This document shows, piece after piece, positions 11,386 to 22,186 of a DNA stretch of 64,000 nt. Each line of letters starts with the position of its first letter. Positions within the stretch are counted from its first letter, which is position 1. A model generated the notes under the pieces. The model saw only the letters and a program-made list of their open reading frames with translations, was not told the origin of the DNA and did not search any database. This DNA comes from Plasmodium malariae (taxonomy: Eukaryota > Apicomplexa > Aconoidasida > Haemosporida > Plasmodiidae). The position numbers were made by a program, and so were the translations under genes. Location of the stretch: NCBI RefSeq assembly GCF_900090045.1, contig NC_041786.1, positions 2,846,501 through 2,910,500 on the forward strand. The letters are read 5' to 3'.

Positions 11386-12653
11386 AAATCATCTTCTTTT
11401 TTTCCTTTTTTCTTTTTTTCCTTATTTATGCTTTCCTTTTTTTGTGTTTTATTATAATCAGTTCCTTTTTTAATCAAAATTGAACTTGTTTCAAAGAAAA
11501 CAAAATATATTTTATTCCTAAATACACAAAGGAAAATAAAGTATTAGTTCTTTTAAATTACAACAACAGTAAGAATGAAAAATAAAAAAAGAAAAGATTT
11601 CAAAAAAAAATAAAAATAAAAAAATAAAAAAATAAAATTTTGTATATCATTTTTTGAGTAGATCATAATTTTATTTTCAAAAAAAAAAAATAATTTGACA
11701 CAATTGTTAAAACAAAAAAAAAAAAAAAAATAACAAAACAAATTAACAAGTGGCTGATGGAGACATAAAAACATCATGTAAATTCCAAGAATCGAGGTAC
11801 GACTCTTTTTTTTTTTTTTTTTCTAACAGTTCTGCTGACGTTATGCACTAGCATATTTATTGTGTATCCAGTTTTTTATTTGTGTACTACTCTCTTCACG
11901 GTGCCTCTTAATTTTGAAAAAGTAAAAATATAAAACAAATTTTAAGAAAATGAAGCAGAAAAAACAATTCAGAATGCTAGGATTCTAGTTTTTAATGTTA
12001 AACATAGTTAAAGAGAAAGTTCAAATACATATTTTTCTATTTACAAATAAGTAAGAGCAAGTATATGTATACATATGCTCATACATATATGTGTACTTTT
12101 CGTAAAAAATTGCAGAATTGTCGCATACATAAGCGTTATACATGTACATATATATATACATATTTTTGCATAAAAAAAGTACATAATTTAATACATAAGC
12201 ACATATACATAGAATATAAATACATAGCATGTACATGCATAGTACGTAAATATATAGTACGTAAACGTATAGTACGTAAATATATAGTACGTAAACGTAT
12301 AGTACGTAAATATATAGTACGTAAACGTATAGTACGTAAATATATAGTACGTAAACGTATAGTACGTAAACATATAGTACGTAAACGTATAGTACGTAAA
12401 CATATAGTACATAAACACGTAGTACATGAACACCTAGCACATGCGTGCATTGTAAATACATACATAGTACATGCGCACCTTTTTATGTATGTATGTTAGC
12501 TCAAAAAATTGCAAAATTGCTACGTAAATCCACAAATGCATTTACATATATACGCTTTCATATACTCCAATTACCCGTTACCGTGATTATCCTTGCTGAA
12601 AGTGAATGCACTTAGTTCAATTTTTACTCCCTAATCGTCAACATCTAGGAAGA
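11386..12653. other. Upstream region of HisRS
   Basis: AT-rich presumed promoter and 5' UTR with homopolymer runs (11580-11720, 11804-11823) and the 14-bp repeat array. Open frames at 12021-12499 on both strands come from that repeat. Confidence 0.5.
12236..12432. repeat. 14-bp minisatellite TATAGTACGTAAAC/T
   Basis: About 13-14 copies alternating between TAAACG and TAAATA variants, so the higher-order period is 28 bp; variants degrade at the right edge (ATAAACACG, ATGAACACC). Because 14 is not a multiple of 3, all frames cycle without stops on part of both strands. Confidence 0.85.
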
Positions 12654-12707
12654 ATGCTGTTTTTATGTCTCATAAATATTTTTTTTCAAATTTGTCATTT
12701 CGTTTAA
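12654..12707 (+). other. Overlapping upstream ORF at the HisRS start
   Basis: ATG at 12654 opens a 17-codon hydrophobic frame (MLFLCLINIFFQICHFV, stop TAA at 12705) in another phase, overlapping the HisRS start at 12665. It could dampen initiation at 12665 and favour the internal Met at 12788. Inference only. Confidence 0.4.
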
Positions 12708-15700
12708 GACACCCCGAAAAAAAAAAAATTTTTTTTTGTCAAAAAAAGAATTTTAAAAGAGTAGTACCGAATTGTAACATAACAAAAATGAGCATAAGTG
12801 TATATAAAAATAAAATCTTTAATACTAGGGATGTTTTGGAAGTAAGCATATATGGAAGGAACTTAAAATTGGAACCCTCTAGTTTTAAGGACTGTGTTTA
12901 TAAATTAAACGACAATAAAATAAATATACAAGAATTAGAAAAAGTGGATGGATCACATGGTGTTGTTACGGAAGTGTGTTCAAAAGATAAAGAAAAGAAT
13001 GAGGAAGTAAGAGGTGTTAAGATGATGAACTCTTTATGTTATAATATGGATGAACTAAAATGCTTATATTTTTTTTTCCTAATCAATATATTAAGATTTA
13101 AAAATAATTTAGATATAAATTTAATAAGAAATGTTTGTAGTTCTATAAACAATACGACATATTGTTCTTCTAATATAATTTTTAAGGAAAACGATATGTA
13201 TAGTGTAACATTAAAAAAATTTTTTATTTCAAATTTAAAACAATGTGGTAAGGTAGAATATAATATGAGTCATTTTAAGTCTTCTATAAATGTCGTTATT
13301 GAAAAATGTAGCATGTTATTTCTGAATACACATAAAACGTATTCTTTATGTAAATATTTAACATGTTGTTTATGTAATATTCTGGAGTTATTTAATATTA
13401 ATTGTGATGTCTTATTTAAGAATACATTTAATAACAATGTAAATAATAGTAACATACATTCAATAAATGATATAATATCGAAAATTAAGTGGATGATTCA
13501 CGATTCGAAAATTGAAAAAGACAAGGAACTTTCTAAAAATTTCAGTTCAAATATCATGTTATTTGTTTATGCACAAAGTAAGTTAACGGATGACTGTAAT
13601 TATATTATGACCTTAATTAATCAGAACTTTAAAAATAGTTTAGATGATAATAAACATGAATATACGGAAGAAATGAATTCAATAAGTATATATATTAATA
13701 TTTTATGTAGAGGTATCAATGAAAACTTATATATTCTTACAAAAAACATTCTAGATATTGCAACTAAAATTGTACCTTTATTTGTTAATAATTTGCATGA
13801 TTTTATCACATCCAATGAGGTAATTACGAATGACCACGCCGATTTGAAGAAGCCTCCCACTAGCGGTTTTGTCGTCGTGTATAATGATAATAATTGTAAT
13901 AATAATGACAGGGGTAATAATAGTAACAGCGGTAATAATACTATGGTGGGAGTGAACAGCTTGAAGATCTACCTTACCGAATTATATGAAGAAAAATATC
14001 TGAGGAGTGTTGAGAAAAAGTTTGTAAACATCTCATATTCAAACGAATTTCATAAACTGAAAGATATGAATATAGTATTCAACGAGCTGTTAATTCTTTT
14101 AACAGATATAATTATGCACATGAACATCTTGTATGATATAAAAGCATATAACAAAGCTTTAGCTCATATTCTGAAGAATAAAAAAGTGTCTGGTTGTGTT
14201 CATAATATTGGTATTGGATGTCTTGAATTTAAAAATTTTCTCTATTCACTTATCTCACCTAATGGTAAATCAAAATTAAATATATATAATGAAAAAGACA
14301 AACTAGTATTAATGAAAGATAACAAAATTGTGAGTAATCACCTTTTTAATATCCTTAGTGAACATTTTATACCTTACAAATTTGTGGATGATATAAGTGA
14401 AATACTAATTCAGAAAAATATAAACTTTAATTTGAAAGTGCCAAAAGGGGCAAAGGATTTTACAGGAGAAGATATGCAGTTAAGAAATATATTTTTCGAT
14501 TTCATTAAAAGGAAATTTTTAATACACGGTGCAGTAGAAATAGATACACCTATATTTGAATTAAAAGAAACATTGATGGACAAATATGGAGAAGATTCCA
14601 AATTAATATTTGATCTAAAGGATCAGGGTGGAGAAAACTTATCCTTAAGATATGATTTAACTGTTCCTTTATATCGTTTTGTTAATACGAATAATGTAAA
14701 TGCTTTAAAAAGATTTCATATAGGAAAAGTATATAGAAGGGATGAACCAAGTATGAATAGAGGTAGATTTCGAGAGTTTTATCAATGTGATTTTGACATA
14801 GTAGGAAAATATGATACGCTTCGTACCGACTTTCATATTTTATTTATCTTTTGGGATATATTAAATAATTTAAAAAATGTTATAGGTAATTTTAATTGTA
14901 AAGTTAACCACAGAAAAATATTGGAATATATGCTCCTCTCTTGTAATATTCATAAAGATAAAGTTAAAACTATATCAAGCAGTATAGACAAATTAGACAA
15001 AATAACATTTCAGCAATTTAGGGACGAGTTACTAAATGAAAAAGGAATCCCTGTAGAATCTGTGGATAAAATTGAAGCATACATTTCAAAAACGTTAAGT
15101 TTATCTCCATTCTTAGTTATTGAATTTTTGAGAAATGATTTAAATGAATCTACTTTTGATCAATGTTATAAGAATGAAATCAATGTAGTGATAAATCATT
15201 TAGAAAACATTTTTGAATTGCTTAAACGTTTTAACATGATTAATCATTTTACATTAGATTTGTCATTAGCCAGAGGTTTAGATTATTATACTGGAATCAT
15301 ATTTGAATTTGTTCTTCTTTCAGAAACAGGATTAGGTAGTATCGCCGCAGGGGGGAGGTATGATTATCTCATAAGAAACAGAAGAAAAGAATACATACCG
15401 TCTGTTGGTGCTTCTATCGGGATAGAACGAATAATAGCCATTGCCGAGGATAAGGTAAAGGAGAAAATTCTTACCCCAGAGGAAGCTAATAGCAGAAATG
15501 ATAGTAGCCATTGTAAAGGTACAGCACAAAATAAGGATACACTCAATGAAGGTATTAGCGGAACAAATAACAATTCAATGATATGTAATGTTGTCACGAC
15601 TAGTAGCAGCTCATCGAAGTATAAGCTCAAAGACAATTCAATTGAAGTTCTTATATGTCATGCAAAGAAAGACAGTTTTACGGAAACCATTGAGTTGTGC

Positions 15701-15997
15701 AAAAAATTATGGGATCAAAATATTTGTACGGAATTTATATATGTGCAGGATCAAAAAATACAGAAGCAACTGATTTATGCTTTAGAAAAACAAATACCGC
15801 TTGTTGTCATTATCGGTGATGAAATTGAAAAGGGAATTATAAAATTACGAGAACTTACTTTAGATAAGGACAGATCATTTGGAGAAAAAGAAATAAGTCT
15901 AAATGATTGTGTCAATGAAGTAAAAAATTATTTCAAGCATAATTTAACGTGGAAACAGAATGTTATGAATATCCTATTTGAGAGAACGAAAGAATAA
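12665..15997 (+). CDS. Histidyl-tRNA synthetase with long N-terminal extension
   Basis: Class II aminoacyl-tRNA synthetase charging tRNA-His. 1110 aa, single exon. Residues 1 to about 590 are an extension not found in bacterial HisRS (about 420-450 aa). They include an Asn-rich insert near 13880-13945. The catalytic core starts at KVPKGAKDFTG (about 592). Motif 2 is YRRDEPSMNRGRFREFYQCD, the His-specific loop is LARGLDYYTG, the second His-specific motif is IAAGGRYD, and motif 3 is SVGASIGIERI. A Ser/Thr/Asn insert near 15490-15620 precedes the C-terminal anticodon-binding domain (about 985-1100). The first 42 residues are basic and Phe-rich and precede a second ATG at 12788 (MSISVYKNK), so two isoforms with different compartments are possible. 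The family assignment is firm; targeting is inference. Confidence 0.95.
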   Translation: MSHKYFFSNLSFRLRHPEKKKIFFCQKKNFKRVVPNCNITKMSISVYKNKIFNTRDVLEVSIYGRNLKLEPSSFKDCVYKLNDNKINIQELEKVDGSHGVVTEVCSKDKEKNEEVRGVKMMNSLCYNMDELKCLYFFFLINILRFKNNLDINLIRNVCSSINNTTYCSSNIIFKENDMYSVTLKKFFISNLKQCGKVEYNMSHFKSSINVVIEKCSMLFLNTHKTYSLCKYLTCCLCNILELFNINCDVLFKNTFNNNVNNSNIHSINDIISKIKWMIHDSKIEKDKELSKNFSSNIMLFVYAQSKLTDDCNYIMTLINQNFKNSLDDNKHEYTEEMNSISIYINILCRGINENLYILTKNILDIATKIVPLFVNNLHDFITSNEVITNDHADLKKPPTSGFVVVYNDNNCNNNDRGNNSNSGNNTMVGVNSLKIYLTELYEEKYLRSVEKKFVNISYSNEFHKLKDMNIVFNELLILLTDIIMHMNILYDIKAYNKALAHILKNKKVSGCVHNIGIGCLEFKNFLYSLISPNGKSKLNIYNEKDKLVLMKDNKIVSNHLFNILSEHFIPYKFVDDISEILIQKNINFNLKVPKGAKDFTGEDMQLRNIFFDFIKRKFLIHGAVEIDTPIFELKETLMDKYGEDSKLIFDLKDQGGENLSLRYDLTVPLYRFVNTNNVNALKRFHIGKVYRRDEPSMNRGRFREFYQCDFDIVGKYDTLRTDFHILFIFWDILNNLKNVIGNFNCKVNHRKILEYMLLSCNIHKDKVKTISSSIDKLDKITFQQFRDELLNEKGIPVESVDKIEAYISKTLSLSPFLVIEFLRNDLNESTFDQCYKNEINVVINHLENIFELLKRFNMINHFTLDLSLARGLDYYTGIIFEFVLLSETGLGSIAAGGRYDYLIRNRRKEYIPSVGASIGIERIIAIAEDKVKEKILTPEEANSRNDSSHCKGTAQNKDTLNEGISGTNNNSMICNVVTTSSSSSKYKLKDNSIEVLICHAKKDSFTETIELCKKLWDQNICTEFIYVQDQKIQKQLIYALEKQIPLVVIIGDEIEKGIIKLRELTLDKDRSFGEKEISLNDCVNEVKNYFKHNLTWKQNVMNILFERTKE

Positions 15998-16595
15998 ATT
16001 ACATGAATGTAAGAAGTTACTTTTTGTTAATAATAGCCTTCCTTTCCCCTTCTTCCTCTTATATGTGCCTCTAGCAGGAGATTAAACCGGTTATATGATG
16101 TATTGTTTCTCTTGCGTTTATTTTATTTTGAGCATTTAACGGGGAAATAAACACAGTAAAAATAAAAAAAAAAAAAAAATATATAATAAAATAGTAAAAT
16201 AAAATAGTAAAATGAAATAATCAAATGAAATAATGAAATAAAATAGTAAAATGAAATAATCAAATGAAATAGTAAAATGAAATAATCAAATGAAATAGTA
16301 AAATGAAATAATCAAATGAAATAGTAAAATGAAATAATCAAATGAAATAGTAAAATGAAATAATCAAATGAAATAGTAAAATAAAATGATAGGATAACAA
16401 AATAGTGATCTGTCATATTACTTAAAAAAAAGGGAAAAACCTTTATGAACTTTACTTTTTACGATTGTCTACAATTTAAAAAAAAATAAGAATAATCTAT
16501 TTTAATATATATATATGTAATAGTAGGTTTTAATATGGGAATATTATAAAACCATTCTGAATCGTTGCGCTCTTTCAATTTTTAATATTTTAGTG

Positions 16596-16630
<35 letters not shown>

Positions 16631-16632
16631 AA
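15998..16632. other. HisRS 3' flank with 26-bp repeat
   Basis: AT-rich. Apart from the tandem repeat and a poly(T) run at 16600-16625, nothing is seen. Confidence 0.55.
16186..16392. repeat. 26-bp tandem repeat ATGAAATAATCAAATGAAATAGTAAA
   Basis: About seven copies of unit AAATAGTAAAATGAAATAATCAAATG; left-hand copies are shorter variants. Intergenic. Confidence 0.85.
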
Positions 16633-16941
16633 ATGAACCTTTTAAATTTTAACCTATTGAATGAAACGTTATTTATTTATTTTTTTTTTTCTTTAAAAAA
16701 TTGGCAAACCTTTGATACGACAAATTTTCAGAATAAATTATTATATTTTGAAAATTTTAGTTTGAAAAGGAGTTCAATTAAACGAGCTACAATAAAAAGC
16801 AGCAAAATGTGTAAATTTTTGGAAGCATATTTATGCGAACATTCGAGGAAACAAAAAAACAAAGGTGCAAAAATTTTTTTAAATAGAAGATGCCCAATTA
16901 AAGGCCATAAAATGTTCACGCCAAAATATGTGGAATTCTAA
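16633..16941 (+). CDS. Hypothetical small basic protein
   Basis: Not recognised. A 102-aa frame with a true ATG and TAA. The first half is hydrophobic and Phe-rich (LFIYFFFSLK), and the second half is Lys/Arg/Cys-rich (KMCKFLEAYLCEHSRKQ, RRCPIKGHKMF). A hydrophobic leader followed by a basic body fits an organelle-targeted small protein such as a ribosomal subunit, but no family motif is clear. The plus strand is purine-rich here, as is usual for Plasmodium coding strands. An overlapping minus-strand frame (16728-16919) is hydrophobic and probably its shadow. The length is near what chance allows in such AT-rich DNA, so confidence is moderate. Confidence 0.4.
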   Translation: MNLLNFNLLNETLFIYFFFSLKNWQTFDTTNFQNKLLYFENFSLKRSSIKRATIKSSKMCKFLEAYLCEHSRKQKNKGAKIFLNRRCPIKGHKMFTPKYVEF

Positions 16942-17127
16942 ATACTGTATTTATTAATTACTACTGTAAGCACGTGTATACATACATTTACGCACATTTG
17001 TGTACACATATATATATGCACATGCTTAGGGTTATATCCTTTGAAGTTTGACGCAATAAAACTCTGACTGTCCTTTGCCGATGTTTTAATTTTATGGTCA
17101 TAACAGCTGTTCAATTTATTAACTTCT
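16938..17127 (-). CDS. Possible terminal coding exon of an unidentified gene
   Basis: After a candidate acceptor TTATCTTAG (exon starts 17127) the minus strand reads EVNKLNSCYDHKIKTS, then AKDSQSFIASNFKGYNPKHV. This patch is purine-rich and GC-richer than its surroundings, which look non-coding. It continues into low-complexity codons and stops at 16938. A short upstream exon MKTLC at 17248 with a weak donor (AT|GTGCCA) joins in phase. No family is recognised, and the gene's extent is unknown. Confidence 0.3.
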
Positions 17128-17454
17128 CTAAGATAAGAAAAATTTTCTGTGAAAATTAAAAAGTTGCACAAAAAAATTGAAGTTCAGTATGTTTGTTCTA
17201 CGGGTGTGGCACATACATAACGTCTTCATAATATTCTTATTATAGCTTTGAAGAGAAAAAATACAAAAAAAAAAAAAAATATTAAGACTACCCGAATATT
17301 CGCTTTATTTTGAAGTATATACAAATAAGTATTCATACCGTACACATATATTTAGAGAGATACATATGTACGTATATACATATGCAGTCCCTACACACTC
17401 AGTTCAAAGGAGCTTTTTTTTTCATTAATATTTATTTTTTTAATTTTTTTGAAC

Positions 17455-18648
17455 ATGGAGGTGGAATGGAATGACGAAACACTTAACAAATTCTACAGTT
17501 ATTTATACAGTACAGTTAGCTACGAAAAATGCTTGGAACTAGAAAAGGATATAAGAATAGAAACAGGCACAGAAAGTAGACTAACTAGGAATTGTGATTC
17601 ATGTGGAAATGATCATGACAAAATAAATATAAGTTCATTCAAGTTTAAAAAGGATGAGGATGATATGTTAGGTGAAATATTAGATAATGAAAAAGATAAA
17701 GAAAATATAAAAAATTCTGTAGCTACTTTAACACAGAGAGCTTTTTCTATTTATACTAATGTAGTAACTAAAGCAAAATCAATAGGAGACAACAAAATAA
17801 ATTTAAAAATAGATCATTTTTTAAGAACAGATATTTTTAGGCTTGTTTTTACAAAGTACATTATTTCTAATGTAAAGTCCAAAATTAAAGAAATACATTG
17901 TAAGAATACAAAAAATATAGTTTCACTAGCAAATCCTTTAAATATAAAAGAATATGACTTAAATAAAATAAACACAGACACAATGGCAAATTTAATGAAT
18001 AATAATGTAGGTATTCAAAAGAACTTTGTAGGTAAAGAGTATATGAAACTAATATATGATGAGCTCGTGTTTATTGAATATAATAACCAATTTAACGAAT
18101 TTAGTAGAGAATATAGAAATATTAGAACTGATTTTTATTGTTGGGTTTATATAACAAGCTTAGATAGAGAAAAACAAAAGGGATTATATAAATTATTAAA
18201 AGAGTTATCACTAATTCCGTATGAATTAAATAAAAAAGCAAATTTATCTTTACAAATATGTACATTATTTCAATTTTTATATTTCTCTCCGAATAAGTCT
18301 TATTTAAAAAAGCATTCCGAAGGTGGATATGACAATTTCGATAACGGGAAAAAAATTACATGTATTTATATTCCCCTAATACATTCAGGGAATGACTTAG
18401 AAATTAAAATATACAGAAATGAATGTTCTAATATGAATGAAATGGGAAAAACAATTACTAATCATAATAATATGAACATGCCAAATAATAACGACAATAT
18501 TCCTCTTCAAGTGATAAAACCTGAAAGTGATTCTCTCATTTTTTTGCAAACAAGAAATATCTCTTATGAGGTTACAAAAACAAAAAATAAATTTTTCATC
18601 GTCCACCTTTCAATTCCAGGTCCCCTTTCGTCAGACAGAAATATGTAA
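17455..18648 (+). CDS. PHD/EGLN-like 2-oxoglutarate oxygenase fold protein, probably degenerate active site
   Basis: 397 aa from the ATG at 17455 (two codons downstream of a TTG); no intron needed. The C-terminal third matches the double-stranded beta-helix of prolyl hydroxylases. LQICTLFQFLYFSPNKSYLKKHSE precedes KKITCIYIPL, like the RHVDN...VTCIYYLN block of PHD2. SLIFLQTRNISYEV followed by KNKFFIVHLSIPG parallels the LFFWSDRRNPHEVQPA...RYAITVWYF block. By that comparison the first iron ligands are His287 and Glu289 (H-x-E for H-x-D), the distal His is Tyr371, and the 2OG-binding Arg is Lys. Residues 1 to about 190 are unrecognised. Either a divergent enzyme or a pseudo-enzyme; substrate unknown. 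The fold call is by motif only. Confidence 0.6.
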   Translation: MEVEWNDETLNKFYSYLYSTVSYEKCLELEKDIRIETGTESRLTRNCDSCGNDHDKINISSFKFKKDEDDMLGEILDNEKDKENIKNSVATLTQRAFSIYTNVVTKAKSIGDNKINLKIDHFLRTDIFRLVFTKYIISNVKSKIKEIHCKNTKNIVSLANPLNIKEYDLNKINTDTMANLMNNNVGIQKNFVGKEYMKLIYDELVFIEYNNQFNEFSREYRNIRTDFYCWVYITSLDREKQKGLYKLLKELSLIPYELNKKANLSLQICTLFQFLYFSPNKSYLKKHSEGGYDNFDNGKKITCIYIPLIHSGNDLEIKIYRNECSNMNEMGKTITNHNNMNMPNNNDNIPLQVIKPESDSLIFLQTRNISYEVTKTKNKFFIVHLSIPGPLSSDRNM

Positions 18649-18688
18649 CTTGGACAGGGTAAGCCAATAATTACTTAAACTTTACGTA

Positions 18689-18720
<32 letters not shown>

Positions 18721-19430
18721 CACAAGCCCACATATATATACTTGTATATGTATACACTCAAGTGTTATTTGTGAAATTATGTATATATAGCCATTTTTTC
18801 AAACCTCCGATTGATCCTGAAAAAAGGCAATAATTTCCTGAATGAATAGAGAAAAAATAAAAATTAACAATTCACTTAGGAATTTCAGCGCAGTAGAAAT
18901 ATATATGCATTTGGAAAGATAAAAAATATTAAATAAAATCCCATAATACGAAGCACGAAAAAAGACGAGCCTAACACATATTACTCAAATAAATTAAGCA
19001 TTTGTTAAGATACCACAAAAGGTCTAATGCAGATCCTATATGATTACAGTCATGATTTACATTTCACTTTTTATTATATTCTAGTGACGTTTTTATATAA
19101 TGTTCACCCATTTTTCACTTTTTCAAAATTGTGAACATTGCAGATAAAGGATCAGATATAAATCGTTACCACGAAATACATATTTTTGTATAAATATATA
19201 ATGTATATACGTTTGGAACAAAATATGTCTTTACTATTCATATATGTATATTAAAATATGGGTATAGTGAAAACCTTATTAGCAGTTGTATGTTTGATTT
19301 ACCTTTTACTACTTCCTTTTCTTTGTCAATTTAAAAAAATAAAAATTTCTCACTTCTTTTGGATGAAACGATATGAAAAAATAAGAATACAATAAAATGA
19401 AATAATATAAAAAAGTTCGCAACAAAATAT
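18649..19430. other. Spacer between convergent genes
   Basis: AT-rich, with (TA)n at 18691-18720. It may contain the 3' exon of the next gene (see 19505-20044). No RNA gene seen. Confidence 0.5.
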
Positions 19431-19504
19431 TCAAAAATTTTTAGTCACTAAATGTGTATACATTAACATATGTATGTATATAGATTACATAAATACGAAA
19501 TCGT

Positions 19505-20044
19505 TTAAATCGTTTTTCTATTCTTTCTAATTTTTTTTCTTTTGTTGACATAAAAACTCCAATACATACCCGCGTTCCTTTTTTTAATACCAATTTTTCC
19601 TATAATATTATAATACTGCTTCTTCCTAATAGTTTTTAACCAGCTAAATAACAAAATTTTTTTACTTTTATTGTTTACCGAATTGGTAGCGATATTTCCA
19701 TTATGTGTTACAGCACTGTTACATGTGCTCCAATTAGCAGGGCTAATTATTCTGTACCTGTAAATTTTGCTGCTGTTCCCATTTTCCATATTACTCCTAC
19801 TTCTTATGTTGCAGTTTGTAGCCTTTTTATTATAAATTGTGCAATTATTGAAGGCTAAAAAACATGTTTCATTATTAAACGAGTTATTTACATTTTCGTA
19901 TATAGTATTTATAGCATTTTTAAAACCCAAAATTCTATTAATGTCCAAACTAATATTCGGTAATCGTAGAGATGAAAATTTACCCTTACTATGATTCTTA
20001 TAAATTTTCCCAATTAATGGAAATGTGTTTATTTTTTTAAACAT
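19505..20044 (-). CDS. Conserved-type hypothetical protein, 3' splice uncertain
   Basis: Not recognised. ATG at 20044 opens 179 codons, too long for chance at this AT content. The protein is basic and Asn-rich: MFKKINTFPLIGKIYKNHSK, then an Asn/Ser/Cys-rich middle, then KKILLFSWLKTIRKKQYYN and IIGKIGIKKRNAG. At 19570 there is a near-perfect donor (GCGG|GTATGT), so the last 21 codons of the frame are probably intron. Candidate acceptors are CACATTTAG at 19448 (ending VTKNF, about 163 aa), ATCCAAAAG or TTGACAAAG further on; each gives a short in-frame tail. The basic, presequence-like N-terminus would fit a mitochondrial protein such as a mitoribosomal subunit, but this is a guess. Confidence 0.6.
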   Translation of the reverse strand: MFKKINTFPLIGKIYKNHSKGKFSSLRLPNISLDINRILGFKNAINTIYENVNNSFNNETCFLAFNNCTIYNKKATNCNIRSRSNMENGNSSKIYRYRIISPANWSTCNSAVTHNGNIATNSVNNKSKKILLFSWLKTIRKKQYYNIIGKIGIKKRNAGMYWSFYVNKRKKIRKNRKTI

Positions 20045-22186
20045 TTTATATTGCGAAATGATTGCAATTAGGAAGAAGCTCTTTCATGCTATGGTGAACA
20101 AGCGGGAAATATATACATACATATAAGCATACATATATGAATACATATATATACATACATTTGCAAACACGCATATATCTACATATATATATATAATGTT
20201 ATGGAGGGGGGAAATTGGAATGTTCATATATCCTATTTTTAAAAGACGGAAAAATAGTTTTTTGTATTAAAATTAAAAGGGTCACTTTAACATCATTAGT
20301 AATAATAATAATGATTTATCAAATCTGTTTATTATAACGATAAATGTTATCAGGCGTAACTACTATTTAAAGAAAGGGATGGTTTTATATTATTTATGCT
20401 AGTACTTTATGAAATTTATTAATTCACGAAAAAAAAAAAAAAATTAGTAAATTTAAAATTGTGCAAAATTAAGCAAACCTCAGCAAAGTTGCCAAAATTA
20501 AAAAAAAACAAAAGTAAAAATAAAATAAGATAAAGCAAAATAAATAAGATATAACATGTAAAACAAAATAAATAAAACATGACACAAAACAGCTTTATGA
20601 AAATTTATTTTAAGCATTTTTTAGTATATTTTTTTTTTACATATATTTGATTGGCATATAAATAATCCCCAAAATAAAATGAAGATCGTATTATAAAATT
20701 TTAAACGCTTTTTGTATAACTCGTGCGAACAATGTGAAAAAAGGATAATGAATCGAAAACTGATTCCAGTTATATAACTCTACGTATGCTTATTTGCATT
20801 TTATTTATTTAAATTGCACAATGTATATACTTATTTGGAATGAGACAAAATGCAGCTTGCCCCAACACTCTTACTGCTCAAAATGCAAATGTATGGGTGA
20901 CGTGCTATTCTATAAATGTGTATGTGTACATATATATGTGCATATACTCAATGAACAAAAATGAAACAGAAAATCCCCAAAAATTGCTTAGAGGAATATA
21001 TATTTTTTGAAAATTGCGTCTTCTTACGTGCATCTATTATTTTCAAAATACAGAAATGTTTAAAACAAACGAAGAAAGCATATCAAAAAGGATGAATATA
21101 AGTCGGTAACTGTGTAATTTGAACACTTCCTTGTAAATGATAAATTATAAGAATTTTTTTCTTTTTAAAATATTAAATTATAACTATTGAAGTTTACTAG
21201 TTTTAGGAACACTAAAGGAAAATTTCCATGTATATATATATATATCTATATATATTTACAATGCATGTGCATCTAAGAATGTCATAATATAGTTATTTTT
21301 TCATGTATATAAAAATATATATATATATATATATTATACTGAATTTCACGTAAAAGAAAATACCTTGCATTTTTTCTCTTTTTCTTAGTCGTAAAATTGT
21401 CGAACATTTTTTTTTTCTCTTTTTTGGTAGCAAAATTTATAAAATTTTCCTATTTTTTTTTCTTTAATCTTTATTCCTGTAATGAATTATTTGTTGTGCA
21501 TCCAATTTTTTCAGTTTAACCAACGAAATGTAGAAAAAACAACAAAAAATTTTAACAAAATTTACGAAATTTTTACGTTCCTACCAACGTGTTTTGCTTT
21601 GCAGCATTTAAAAAAAAAAAAATAAAAAAAAAAAAATAGCCATTTGAAAAAAAGCGGAAATTTTTTTTTTTTTTTATTATTTTCACTTTGAATATTCGCA
21701 ATTGATTTTTAATTTTGTTTCAAATTTAAATTCATATGTAATTTTTTCATACACACATTTAAATTAAAAAAAAAGAAAATATATTTTTATATAATTTTTT
21801 TCTAAATTAAAACATACTCCATTTTTTTTCTTTTAAAAATATATTAAAATAACTATATAATAATAAATATCACAATTACATATTATTAGCAAATTTTCTA
21901 CAAATTTTTTTTTACATGTAAATGAGAAATATATTTATTTGAATCGTCCATGGTATTACACATTAAATAAAACAATTAACATAAATATAACAAAAGAAAT
22001 AATATTTACAGAAATATACATCCATAAAACGCACACACGTTATTAACTTAATAATTTAAAAAAATTGGAAGAAAAAAAAAGTTCTCCACTACAGAGAAAG
22101 GAAAAAAATATTTCTTCGGTTACAAATTGTTATACCAATTTACAAATAAAAAATTTACTCTGCAGTACTAACCCTCCATATTAAAA
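20045..22186. other. Long divergent promoter region upstream of aldolase
   Basis: Very AT-rich DNA between a minus-strand gene and aldolase, with many homopolymers (20430-20443, 21608-21636, 21661-21675) and (TA)n stretches. One GC-richer patch at about 20845-20925 stands out. No credible gene. Confidence 0.5.

Noticed and set aside
12021..12499. Several 80-146-aa ORFs on both strands
   Set aside because: Generated by the 14-bp TATAGTACGTAAA repeat.
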